From the NCBI RefSeq assembly GCF_016919725.2, contig NZ_JAJERH010000007.1, positions 53,610 to 117,609 of the forward strand: a stretch of DNA of 64,000 nt. Direction: 5' to 3'. A program made the position numbers and the translations under genes. The notes under the pieces are model-generated. The model saw only the letters and a list, made by a program, of their open reading frames with translations. It had not been told where the DNA came from and did not search any database. The stretch is from Virgibacillus sp. AGTR (lineage in GTDB: Bacteria; Bacillota; Bacilli; Bacillales; Amphibacillaceae). This document shows, one piece after another, positions 15,344-24,050 of the stretch; within the stretch, counting starts at the first letter, position 1, and every line of letters begins with the position of its first letter.

Positions 15344-15507
15344 CCTTATTTCCCCCTTTAATAGATCTTCAACTATTATTTTAGACGATGTATATCATCA
15401 AAGATTGTATTTACGTAAGAAAAATAGTATTTTTCTCTTATAAAGACTAAAAATATAAGCGCTTACGTATGAAATGAGGAAGTAATTATGAAATCTTTAA
15501 AAGAGAT

Positions 15508-16095
15508 GTGAAATATACGTGTCAGCTTATCTCGGAAGCCCACCAAATACCAGTGTATTATGTCAATGCAAACGGGGATCTTGAATACGAATTTACGAAA
15601 GCAGAACTACAAAAAAATCCATTTTATCGTCCAATAAAAGAACAATTAAGTATTTTCTGCGGTTCAGGTAACCTAGCGGATTCCCCTCTGTTTTTTTCCA
15701 ATTCCTTCTTACATTTTTTTATGATCAAGGTTCATCAGGAGAATGTTTCTTTGGGAAAAATTATTGTTGGTCCTACCATAGAAACAGAAATGTCCGAAAA
15801 ACAAATAACACAGATAATGGATCTTTTTAAAGGGTACGAAAATAAAAGAAACCTGATTGATTATTACAGAACTGTTGCTGTTATATCGAGGGAGCAATTA
15901 TTAGTGATTAGCAAAGAAGTTTATTATATGATTTATCAAAAGCGATTAGAAAAAACATTGGTTAAACAACAAAATAGCATATTGGAACCAAAAGATATGC
16001 AAATAGAAAATGCAGATCTTGAGCTTTCGAAAGGTAGAAGGGATTTTATTTTTCATTCTAACTTTACTACGAGCGCGTATTATTGGAACATATAA
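15508..16095 (+). pseudogene. AraC-type regulator, N-terminal sensor part (frameshifted)
   Basis: Residues resemble the sensory N-terminal half of about 400-residue Firmicute AraC regulators (HQIPVYYVNANGDLEYEF, a PLFFSNSFLHFFMIKV block, LGKIIVGPTIE). The frame ends at 16095, while the continuation (LEHITNGRIDKLAD) is found in another frame from about 16075, so one base has been lost or gained near 16075-16085. The start is also doubtful: a good ribosome binding site (GAGGAAG) serves ATG 15488, but that frame stops after seven codons, a possible second frameshift. Pseudogene, or a sequencing error, which I cannot exclude. Confidence 0.65.
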
Positions 16096-16730
16096 CTAAT
16101 GGTCGCATTGACAAGCTAGCTGACGTCACCGATTACTCGATTGTCGGAGAAGCGGCGTTGGGTATTTTGTCTAAGCGAAGCCGATTACAAAGTGAGAAAA
16201 ATTTAATGATAACAGCAATCGCACTTGTTTGCAGGGCTGCCATAAAGGGAGGACTAAATGAGGAAGCAGCTTTTACTTTAAGTGACTTCTATATCCAACA
16301 GCTTGAAGAATTAAGAAGCTTGCAAGAAATATTGAACTTAGTGAAAGAAGCTATATACGATTATACGAAACGCGTACACCAATTACATAAACAAAAACAT
16401 TCTGCACCAATAACAGCTTGTCTGCACTATATTTATAACAATCTTTATAATGATATCTCGCTAGTGAATTTGTCTAGGCTTTGTCATTTAAGTTCAAATT
16501 ACCTATCGTCAATGTTTAAAAAGGAAGTAGGGATGTCGATTCGTGCGTATATCCAGAAGCAGCGAATCGACGAAGCGAAAAAACTAATTATATTAACTAC
16601 TTACGCCGTTTCTGACATAGCCAATTGGCTAAATTTTACAGACCAAAGTTATTTTGTTAAGGTTTTTAAAAAACATGGGATGACCCCTAAGCAATTTAAA
16701 CATAATCATCCGGAAGGAGGGAGAAAATAG
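16083..16730 (+). pseudogene. AraC-type regulator, DNA-binding part (frameshifted)
   Basis: Continuation of the preceding frame. The C-terminal hundred residues are a clear AraC/XylS domain with two helix-turn-helix units: LSRLCHLSSNYLSSMFKKEV and the segment AVSDIANWLNFTDQSYFVKV, then FKKHGMTPKQF. The part before it (LEHITNGRIDKLAD...) joins the sensor half. Without a start and ribosome binding site of its own it is unlikely to be made as a separate protein. Target unknown; the divergent SDR gene is the obvious candidate. Confidence 0.7.
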
Positions 16731-16759
16731 GGTGATATTTTATTAGTGCATAAGTCTTT

Positions 16760-16799
16760 GATCTGCCGCGAATCGATTTTATCGAGTTGGCAGCAGATC
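16760..16799. terminator. Hairpin between convergent genes
   Basis: GATCTGC (16760-16766) pairs with GCAGATC (16793-16799), with an inner CGATTTTATCG hairpin. No strong T-run, so termination is only likely. Confidence 0.35.
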
Positions 16800-16858
16800 A
16801 TTATTCACGAACAATCAATAATGGCATGTGTTCATGATGAGAACCTAATTTGAAACAG

Positions 16859-17506
16859 CTACACTTTCTTTAATACGGCTCTAAAGCAATTTAACTCCTG
16901 CCAAATTCTAGAAACAATCGCATCGTCAGGTTTAGATAAAGTATAGTGATCATAAAATGTTAGCCCGGTGATATCGATAATTTTAGTAAGTGTCTCGATG
17001 GAGATCGTCGGATAATCGAAGGTAAAGATCATTTGACCGTCGTCCTTTAATACGCGTTTAAGTTCTAAAAAGGATTTAATACTATCTTCTTGGCTTAGGT
17101 GCTCTAATACGGAGATGCAGAAGACCTTATCAAAAAGTTTATCCTCATAGGGAAGCTGGGTCAATGAACAGCATTGGATGTCTATATTTTGAAGAAAAGC
17201 ATCTATCTCCTGTTGTTCCACGTTCCGCGGATAAGTTGACACTGCATCATGCAGGATGGCTTCTTTTGATAAAATGCGCTGGTCTATATCGCATGCATAG
17301 ACGGATCGACATACGTTTGCCAAATAGAATTTTAATGGATGGGCAATCCCACATGCTGCATCTAGTACCGTATCTTTTTCATGAGCAAACTGTTTTACCC
17401 ATTCATATTCATAAAATCTAGTTTCCCAAGTATTTGGCAGTGGGAAGATAAATTCGCGAGAGGAAGGATCAGTAATACGAAAAAATCGAGAGTGTGTATA
17501 ATCCAC
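16859..17506 (-). CDS. Class I SAM-dependent methyltransferase
   Basis: 215 residues with SAM-binding motif I VLDAACGIAHPLKFYLA at about 47-63, the acidic residues of motif II (YACDID), and post motifs FDKVFCISVLEHLSQED and LKRVLKDDGQMIFTFD. This fits the Methyltransf_11 group. Substrate unknown. GTG start with GGAG 10 bases upstream. Not in an operon with its neighbours. Confidence 0.8.
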   Translation of the reverse strand: MDYTHSRFFRITDPSSREFIFPLPNTWETRFYEYEWVKQFAHEKDTVLDAACGIAHPLKFYLANVCRSVYACDIDQRILSKEAILHDAVSTYPRNVEQQEIDAFLQNIDIQCCSLTQLPYEDKLFDKVFCISVLEHLSQEDSIKSFLELKRVLKDDGQMIFTFDYPTISIETLTKIIDITGLTFYDHYTLSKPDDAIVSRIWQELNCFRAVLKKV

Positions 17507-17709
17507 TAGTCTAATTCTCCTTTATAACTTATGATCATTCGTTTCATCAGTATATGTAGGAGATAAAGAGATTGCTTTAGTAAAATGAAAAACAGGCTCT
17601 CGGAATTTCAAGGGGGGAGTGGTTGTATGAATATACATTTAAGAAGGAAAAACATGATTTTGTGAGAAAATACTAAGAAACACAATTACTTAAGAGAGGA
17701 GCAAAAACA

Positions 17710-18195
17710 TTGGTGTCATTATCGCTAACACCTCAAGAAGAAAAGCAAATTCTTTATAATTTATATTCTCTCTATTTACATGATCTTTCTAGCTTTACAA
17801 ATGATTTAGACATATCGGAAAATGGTTCATTTGCATATGATTCTTTTGATTTGATCTGGGAGACGGATGGCTTAGCACCATATTTCCTTAAAGACAGGGA
17901 AAAAATTGTTGGGTTCTTACTCCTATTAGAAAGGCCTTTTTTAAAGAAAGGATATGATTATAGTATTAATGATATTTTTATGTTAAGGAAGTTTAGAGGT
18001 AAAGGAATTACAATTTTGCTATTAAAGGAGCTGTTTAAGCAGAAAAGAGGGAAATACGTTGTAGCTGAATTAGCTAAGAATAAACCTGCTGTTTCATTTT
18101 GGAGAAAGGCTTATCAGAAGCTAAATATCAACTTTGAAGAAAAGAAGCAAGTGATTGATAATGAAATATGCTTCGTACAGACTTTTCGAGTTTAA
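17710..18195 (+). CDS. GNAT family N-acetyltransferase
   Basis: 161 residues. The acetyl-CoA-binding motif A is recognisable as IFMLRKFRGKGITILLLKEL (R/Q-x-x-G-x-G/A type), followed by VVAELAKNKPAVSFWRKAYQ, the usual motif B region. The substrate cannot be inferred. TTG start with GAGGAG 8 bases upstream. About 460 bases of AT-rich sequence follow, with a hairpin at about 18401-18436 and a family A remnant. Confidence 0.75.
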   Translation: MVSLSLTPQEEKQILYNLYSLYLHDLSSFTNDLDISENGSFAYDSFDLIWETDGLAPYFLKDREKIVGFLLLLERPFLKKGYDYSINDIFMLRKFRGKGITILLLKELFKQKRGKYVVAELAKNKPAVSFWRKAYQKLNINFEEKKQVIDNEICFVQTFRV

Positions 18196-18552
18196 GGAAG
18201 ATTGTGATTGGAGTAATGTATAGTTATTATCCTATAGAATAGAAGGATTATGGAAGAAGATTTTATGCATAAGGATTCGTAGATTATGGTTATCTACGGA
18301 GAAGATGTAATTAACCATAGAATAATAGTTTTTAAGTTCTGGATGTTGTTTAGAAGAAATGGGAAACAAAAAATATATGCTTGCGATATATACTAATATA
18401 AATGGGTTATCAATACTGGTAACCTATTTATTTCTAATTCTAAAATTAGGGCAGCCAAAAAAACATTATTAAAATTGTAAAAGACGACATAATAGAGAAA
18501 ATGCTATCTTTCCTAACAAAAACAAATAAACATAAAAACCAAATACTATTCC

Positions 18553-18657
18553 TCAGTAAATGTCCAATGGGTTCAAAGGCCATTAGGTTATACCCTTGTG
18601 GTATGAGCAATCAGTTGGGGATAAACAAAATCCCCTCTGATTGAAGTTTCACTTTAT
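18553..18657 (+). repeat. Family A repeat, 3' part
   Basis: Starts in the middle of the unit (CAGTAAATGTCCAATGGGTT) and runs to its end (CTGATTGAAGTTTCACTTTAT). It abuts the stop codon of the small XRE gene. Plus orientation. Confidence 0.8.
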
Positions 18658-18658
18658 G

Positions 18659-18853
18659 TTATTGCTTTGTAAAGTAGTCAATGCCGACGCTGAAATATTC
18701 TGAAAGTAATTGTAATTTTTGGATACTAGGTATGCTATGGTTTGCTTCATAACGTTGAACTTGTCTGGTGCTAACGTTTAATACTTTAGCTAGATCCGTT
18801 TGTTTCAAATTGTTTTCTTCTCGGATGTTCTTCAATTTACTTCCAATATTCAT
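18659..18853 (-). CDS. Small XRE-type HTH repressor
   Basis: 64 residues, nearly all one helix-turn-helix domain (LKNIREENNLKQTDLAKVLN then VSTRQVQRYEANHSIPS). The start at 18853 follows AAGGAG by 9 bases. A longer frame upstream exists but would run through the operator palindromes. It probably represses its own promoter through those palindromes and may act on the divergent adhesin gene. Small solitary regulators of this kind are often phage- or element-derived. Confidence 0.82.
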   Translation of the reverse strand: MNIGSKLKNIREENNLKQTDLAKVLNVSTRQVQRYEANHSIPSIQKLQLLSEYFSVGIDYFTKQ

Positions 18854-18876
18854 AGATGTGTTCTCCTTTTTCGCAT

Positions 18877-18932
18877 TGACGCGACATATAACGTCAGGTA
18901 AAATGTAAGCAATAAACGACATTATATGTCGT
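18877..18932. promoter_or_regulatory. Palindromic operators of the XRE repressor
   Basis: ACGACATTATATGTCGT at 18916-18932 is a perfect 7+7 palindrome around TAT. A second element at 18877-18896 has TGACG/CGTCA arms and contains a related CGACAT half-site. They lie 24-79 bases upstream of the repressor start, where its promoter should be. Autoregulation is inference. Confidence 0.6.
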
Positions 18933-19087
18933 GTTGGGTTTGATTGTTTATATTTATCTATAAATATAGATGAGACAATCCAGACTTTCAATGAGTATGT
19001 TTAATTTTATTTCGGTAAGTGAGGAGGTAATTTTAAGTAATTATCTTAGATTGCAGCTAAAAATACACCTCAGGGGGATTGTAAAAA

Positions 19088-20866
19088 TTGAATGTATTAA
19101 AATCAAGCAAATTTATTACAATTACAGTAATTCTCACATTAATTTTAAGCTTGCTTTATACCACTATTTTTTTAATCGATACTGCTAGTGCAAATGATTC
19201 TCCGAGATACAAAACGTTTTTTAGTTTAGACAGAGGTAATATTACATATGATGATGGCAGACCACCATCTATTGGCTATGTTGATCGAATAACAGAAAAT
19301 AATCCACTTGGTGGTGCGATTCTGGGTACGCGCTTCAAAGTTGATGAAAATGGTGTTATTGTTTATTGCCTGAATTGGGATTTAGATTCTCCATTGTTAG
19401 AAAAGGATGGAGGAAACGAGTATAAGAAGACATCTGAACGTTTAACTAAAGAAGAATACACTGCTATGGTCTATGCATATGGCAACGACCAAGATATTAC
19501 GAATGATTATACAATCAACGGGAAAAAGCTGACAGAAGATCAACGTTATTATGTTTCTCAAGTAGCGCTGTACATTGTCTCTCATGATATGAATAGTAAA
19601 AATATTACGATCGATTCTTTAATTAAACACACTCGTGGTGAGATAGATCATGAGATTTCTGAGGAATTATATAAAATTATTGAGAAACACGTGGATTATA
19701 TTGAGAACAATTTACTTGATGTTCCAGCAGAAGAAGATTTACATATTAAACTTGAAGGGCAAGCAAACAAACTTGTACAGAATGGAACATATTTCGAATC
19801 AGATGTTTTACAGCTAAAAGTCAATAATCAAAATGCTAAAGTGGTTTTTACAAAGAAAAACCTTTACAACGCATATTTTGTTGATCTTGAAGGTAATACT
19901 GTAACGGATGATTATATATTAGATGGGAATGCGTTTAAGATTCGTTTGAACGCAAAGGATATTGAGGAAAAAGGGAAAATTGAACTAGCTTTTAAAGCTA
20001 CTACAGATATTGAAAATGTCTATAAATATGAACCACGCTACCAAGATAGTGACAAGCGTGGACAGGGTGTAGATGGAGAAAAGCTACAACGAATAACATG
20101 GATGGAAACAGATACAAAGGAAGCTAATGTAAGTGTTTCTATCAATTATGACATTGTAAAGGGAGACCTTGTTATTCATAAAACGGATGTCGGGACAGGT
20201 GAATCACTTGAAGGAGCAACCTTTGAAATAAAGGATGAAAAAGGTAATATTGTCTCTACCATGACAACGAATAAACAAGGATTGGCAATAACAGAAGGTT
20301 TAACTTTCGGGAAATACACATACCAAGAGATAGAAGCGCCAGCTGGTTATGTGCTTGATGAAAATATATACGAGATTGCGGTCTTAGAAAACGGGGAAGT
20401 TACAGCTGAAATAACAAATGACATCATTCGTGGGAACTTTGAGCTAAACAAAGTAGATGAAAAGACTAATGAACCACTAGAAGGAGCAACGTTTGAAATT
20501 AAAGATGTAGAGGGGAATCATATTTCTACGGTAACAACGAATAAACAAGGATTAGCAATGGTGGAAGGCTTGCCTTTTGGGAAGTACACATATCAAGAAG
20601 TAGAAGCACCAGAGGGTTATGAAATTGACCAAACCGTTTACGAGTTTGCCATAGAAGAAACCGGCAAAACTGTAAACGTTACCATGAAGAACAATGCTAA
20701 GAAAGCAAGTACTAACGAACAGCAATCAAAAGAAGCTCCGAAAAAATTACCAAAAACAGGAGATAAAACGAACACGATAAATTATATGTTAGGTAGTCTT
20801 TTCCTAGCGGCAGCAGTTATACTCGCAAGGTTGGTACGTAAAAAAGAAAACAATGAATCAAATTAG
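19088..20866 (+). CDS. LPxTG surface adhesin with thioester domain and two SpaA/Cna-B repeats
   Basis: 592-residue cell-wall protein. A signal peptide (residues 1-35, cut after ASA) is followed by a thioester domain: C94 in VYCLN and Q158 in YYVSQVALY are the expected bond partners (TQxA-like motif). A middle Ig-like region follows, then two SpaA/Cna-B repeats at about 358-447 and 448-540, each with a lysine near the start (HKTD, NKVD), GATFEIKD and a YQE-EAP-GY segment, the pattern of isopeptide-bonded domains. The end is LPKTG (about 553), a hydrophobic helix and RKKENNESN, the sorting signal. TTG start with a GGGGG site upstream. It probably binds a surface covalently through the thioester; the target is unknown. 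The sortase at 21367 is the likely anchor enzyme. Confidence 0.88.
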   Translation: MNVLKSSKFITITVILTLILSLLYTTIFLIDTASANDSPRYKTFFSLDRGNITYDDGRPPSIGYVDRITENNPLGGAILGTRFKVDENGVIVYCLNWDLDSPLLEKDGGNEYKKTSERLTKEEYTAMVYAYGNDQDITNDYTINGKKLTEDQRYYVSQVALYIVSHDMNSKNITIDSLIKHTRGEIDHEISEELYKIIEKHVDYIENNLLDVPAEEDLHIKLEGQANKLVQNGTYFESDVLQLKVNNQNAKVVFTKKNLYNAYFVDLEGNTVTDDYILDGNAFKIRLNAKDIEEKGKIELAFKATTDIENVYKYEPRYQDSDKRGQGVDGEKLQRITWMETDTKEANVSVSINYDIVKGDLVIHKTDVGTGESLEGATFEIKDEKGNIVSTMTTNKQGLAITEGLTFGKYTYQEIEAPAGYVLDENIYEIAVLENGEVTAEITNDIIRGNFELNKVDEKTNEPLEGATFEIKDVEGNHISTVTTNKQGLAMVEGLPFGKYTYQEVEAPEGYEIDQTVYEFAIEETGKTVNVTMKNNAKKASTNEQQSKEAPKKLPKTGDKTNTINYMLGSLFLAAAVILARLVRKKENNESN

Positions 20867-20960
20867 GATATTCCAGCTGTATAAGAAGAGGGTTGGGGAG
20901 TAACTAAAACAGTCTAATGTAAAGCAAATAATGCATGATGCTATTTGGGGAATGTACGTA

Positions 20961-21112
20961 GACACTTTGAAATTGAAGAACGCTTTTTCTGCATGTGATG
21001 TATCGTTGCCGAAGCCTTCCTTGTCTTGCACGAGTATAGGCAACGACGAGACCTCATAGTGTCAGCACGAGAATGCTAACCCGCCCCCCAACGGAAAGCG
21101 AAGTAGCTTCGT
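20961..21112 (+). repeat. Family B repeat, degraded copy
   Basis: Shares AAGAACGCTTTTTCTGC, GCCGAAGCCTTCCTT and CGGAAAGCGA with 32287-32535; the middle is diverged and the long hairpin is lost. Confidence 0.6.
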
Positions 21113-21126
21113 TACACGAACCATCA

Positions 21127-21298
21127 TTTATCCCACATATAACTGTCAGTAATCCCCCCACTTCAAGCAATATAGTGAAAGGGGGGGGGACTGCCAGTAA
21201 ATGACCGATTGGTTCCAATTCCTTTAGGTCATACCCTTGTGGACCGAACAATCGGTGGGGGATAAACTAAACCACTACTGGTTGAAGTTGCACTTTAT
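21127..21298 (+). repeat. Family A repeat, full long-form copy
   Basis: Complete unit of about 172 bases from TTTATCCCACATATAACTGT to GTTGAAGTTGCACTTTAT, with the longer central block (TAGGTCATACCCTTGTGG). Plus orientation, between adhesin and sortase. Confidence 0.85.
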
Positions 21299-21366
21299 AG
21301 TTGTTTGCTCTTTGTTAGATTAAGATACGTTTGTCTCCGCCTTCTTTTAAGGAGTAGATCGAGCAA

Positions 21367-22032
21367 ATGAAAAAGGTAACAGTTTTCATAATCATTTTAT
21401 TTACTTTAATTGGTATAACTTTTTTTGTGTCTCCATATCTAAAAGAATACGTAATGAATAACAAAATTAATAAAGTAGTTGCAGAAATTAAAAAATCTGA
21501 TAGTGAAACGTTGAAGGATAATAGGGAGAAGAAGCAAAAGGAAGAAGAAATTATTGACTTACCGTCTGAATATGATGTTTTAAAGAATATTAATTATACA
21601 GGGAACCCAGTTGCATATTTGTTCATTCCTTCTACCGAGTTAGAACTTCCCATTTTTAGTACAGTTAATAATAACAATCTTCTAATGGGAGCAGGCGAAA
21701 TGAAGGAATATGATGATCTGGGAAAAGGTAATTATGCACTGGCAGGGCATCGAATGAAGGAAAAGGGCTTGTTATTTCATGATGTAGCTCGTTTGTCTAT
21801 TCATGATGTAATATATGTAACCGATCTAGATAAAGTATATAAATATGTCATTAACCGTGTAAGAAAGGTCGATGAAAAAGATTACTTTATTATCGATGAT
21901 AATGGAAAAGATGAAATTACACTGATCACTTGCGATATTCCGAGTAAACCAGAAAGTAGAGTTGTAGCTAGTGGAGATCTTGTTGAAGTGTTTTATTATG
22001 GAACTAAAGATTTAAAATCCGTTAGAAAATAA
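21367..22032 (+). CDS. Sortase
   Basis: Membrane-anchored transpeptidase that attaches LPxTG proteins to the wall. N-terminal membrane helix at about 5-22, a charged linker, then the sortase barrel with the catalytic triad H128 (ALAGHRM), C189 (TLITCD) and R198 (ESRVV). 221 residues, in the class A size range. The start ATG at 21367 has an AAGGAG site about 15 bases upstream, rather far. It follows the LPKTG adhesin after 500 bases of repeats, so the two were probably neighbours or an operon before the repeats accumulated. Confidence 0.9.
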   Translation: MKKVTVFIIILFTLIGITFFVSPYLKEYVMNNKINKVVAEIKKSDSETLKDNREKKQKEEEIIDLPSEYDVLKNINYTGNPVAYLFIPSTELELPIFSTVNNNNLLMGAGEMKEYDDLGKGNYALAGHRMKEKGLLFHDVARLSIHDVIYVTDLDKVYKYVINRVRKVDEKDYFIIDDNGKDEITLITCDIPSKPESRVVASGDLVEVFYYGTKDLKSVRK

Positions 22033-22100
22033 GACAAAGTAAGTGGGTTCAGCTCATGAAGAGGCTGCTCCATTATTGAGGTAGGGGAAGCATTTAGTAA

Positions 22101-22132
22101 GAAGAGGGCTGTCTTCTAGGACGGCCCTCTTT
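22101..22132 (+). terminator. Terminator after sortase
   Basis: AGAGGGCTGTC pairs with GACGGCCCTCT across a short loop and is followed by TT; it lies between convergent sortase and protease genes. Confidence 0.65.
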
Positions 22133-22143
22133 GAACTTGGTTA

Positions 22144-22950
22144 TTATTGACCATACCATTGTTTGTTATTTTGAATTTGTGCATGGTGCTCTGGGTGCCA
22201 ATAGTCGACGGAATATGCGTAATCATAGTTCATAATACAGCGTATTCCACTGCCCTGCGGGTCATGGCCTAGTCCATAGTTGTGGGAAAACTCATGCTGT
22301 GCAGCTTTTGAAGTGTTCGTTATTCCTTGATCTAAGTTAACACTATATGCTGTTCCTGGAGCTGAATTATATACGTATGCAATTCCTCCCGCATCAAAGT
22401 TTGCATCTTTAGTAAATCCAGTTACAAAATCATAAGGTTCGTTAGACCAGTCTCTTTGTAAATCCGCCAAAATTTGTTCGCTACTTCCACCTTGTGATGT
22501 CCAGCTTGCTACCGCTTGTACTTCAAAGTCAATTCCATGATCACGAATAAATGCATCATCTGTATTCTCTATAATTTGTTGGACACGATCTTGCCAATCG
22601 CTATAGGCTGCTCGGTACTCCTCATCGGCTACTGCAAGTACAGTTACTGTCTTTGTTGCCTGTGGTTGTAACTCTCCCCTCTCTTTATACTTGTTTGTAG
22701 AGGTAGTTTTCTTCGTTGTTTTGACCTTTTTCACATTACCGTTTTCATCTAATACGTTCACTTTAGTCGATTGTTCAATTTTGGCTGGCCCTTGTTCTGG
22801 TGCAAATTCTTTCGCTTTTGGTAGTGTTTCAATATAAGTAGATGTTGCTGCTGACTGATCATGGTGTTGATGCTGTTCAGCTAATCCTGTAGTGGGTATT
22901 GCCAAAAGTGTTAAGATAAGAATAAGTGCAATAGAAGAAATTCTTTTCAT
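22144..22950 (-). CDS. Secreted metzincin-like zinc protease
   Basis: 268 residues with a signal peptide (MKRISSIALILILTLLAIPT, cut near residue 24). Residues 219-229 are HEFSHNYGLGH, the extended HExxHxxGxxH zinc motif, with the glutamate as base; 21 residues on comes CIMNYDY, which fits the methionine turn (M240). A Lys/Thr-rich propeptide-like region (residues about 60-95) precedes the catalytic part. No known subfamily is obvious. Probably an extracellular endopeptidase. It is convergent with sortase and not part of its transcript. Confidence 0.8.
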   Translation of the reverse strand: MKRISSIALILILTLLAIPTTGLAEQHQHHDQSAATSTYIETLPKAKEFAPEQGPAKIEQSTKVNVLDENGNVKKVKTTKKTTSTNKYKERGELQPQATKTVTVLAVADEEYRAAYSDWQDRVQQIIENTDDAFIRDHGIDFEVQAVASWTSQGGSSEQILADLQRDWSNEPYDFVTGFTKDANFDAGGIAYVYNSAPGTAYSVNLDQGITNTSKAAQHEFSHNYGLGHDPQGSGIRCIMNYDYAYSVDYWHPEHHAQIQNNKQWYGQ

Positions 22951-23189
22951 GTATATCCTCTCCCTTTTTGGTTGTTATTTTCTGATTTCGTGAAATATTC
23001 GTAATATCCTTCTAATTATTGTAAAAACAGGAATTATTACCTAAAAAATGGCTGTTTTTAGGTATAAGGACTAGAATAATAGTGGTAGTTTAATAGATAA
23101 TTTTAGTAAATGAAACTAGTCTTGTAGTGCATATTGATTTACGTCATTATTACAATGATCGTGAAAAATTATATTGGGGAGATAAGCAG

Positions 23190-23915
23190 ATGAATTTGTA
23201 TAATACAATTAAAAATGAAAAAGAATATTGGCTTGTTGATCAAGTCAAACAGGAAGGTATATCCACAGAAGCTTATATGGAAATGTTTCAAAAGCTATTA
23301 GGAGAATGGCAGGAGGGAAACATTGGTTATATTTCCGTACTGATGGATGAAGTGCACGAGCAAGAATTAAAGCAGCTTGGCTTTACGAAAATCTCCACAA
23401 TTGTCGAGTATACAAGAACGTTGGAGGACATTCCGATTTTAGATGGTGAGATACAAGCTTATTCGCTATCAGAGAGTAATATGAGTGATCAAGGTTTTGC
23501 TAGCCTTTATCAAGCTTGTCGGTCAGGTTCGGCGAATAAAAACAAACAGCAGACGATTGAACAGGTTATGCAATCTTTACACCATGAATTGGGAGCTCGT
23601 TGGCGTGATCACTGTTTTTATTTTACGTCTAATAATGAAAAACTTGGTATAGCTATTCCTCACATTGAGATGGGTACAGCTGATGAAGGGAGGATGTTTT
23701 ACTTTGGTGTTGTACCAGAATGGAGGGGAAAAGGCTATGGTGCCAAACTACATCTTCATACTCTATCATTGTTAAAACTATTCCATGCTACGTATTATGT
23801 TGGCAGTACAGATGAAGCTAATACGAACATGATAGCAATCTTTAAACGAAATGGCTGTATGCTTAGAGATCGAAAAGGTATATATCGATTGGAGAATAAA
23901 ATAAATGCAGAGTAG
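23190..23915 (+). CDS. GNAT family N-acetyltransferase
   Basis: 241 residues. The C-terminal half carries motif A, FYFGVVPEWRGKGYGAKLHLH, and motif B, YVGSTDEANTNMIAIFKRNGC, of a normal GNAT domain; the N-terminal half looks like a weak, degenerate second GNAT fold (QELKQLGFTKISTIVEYTRT). Start at 23190 is set by GGGGAG; longer in-frame starts lack a site. Substrate unknown. Stands alone. Confidence 0.82.
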   Translation: MNLYNTIKNEKEYWLVDQVKQEGISTEAYMEMFQKLLGEWQEGNIGYISVLMDEVHEQELKQLGFTKISTIVEYTRTLEDIPILDGEIQAYSLSESNMSDQGFASLYQACRSGSANKNKQQTIEQVMQSLHHELGARWRDHCFYFTSNNEKLGIAIPHIEMGTADEGRMFYFGVVPEWRGKGYGAKLHLHTLSLLKLFHATYYVGSTDEANTNMIAIFKRNGCMLRDRKGIYRLENKINAE

Positions 23916-24050
23916 CATTGTTTTTAAGCAAAGGCTGCTACCTGGATTTGGATGGTTGATTAATCGAAGCTTATGCAAAGTGGGTAGTAATGATAGTAGA
24001 ACATGCACCATCAGTGAGGGATGATCGAAATTACCTCACTGATGGAAGGT

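Noticed and set aside
15453..15468. ATATAAGCGCTTACGT as a CcpA cre site
   Set aside because: Two mismatches at conserved positions and no catabolic operon nearby; an AraC target or chance dyad is as likely.
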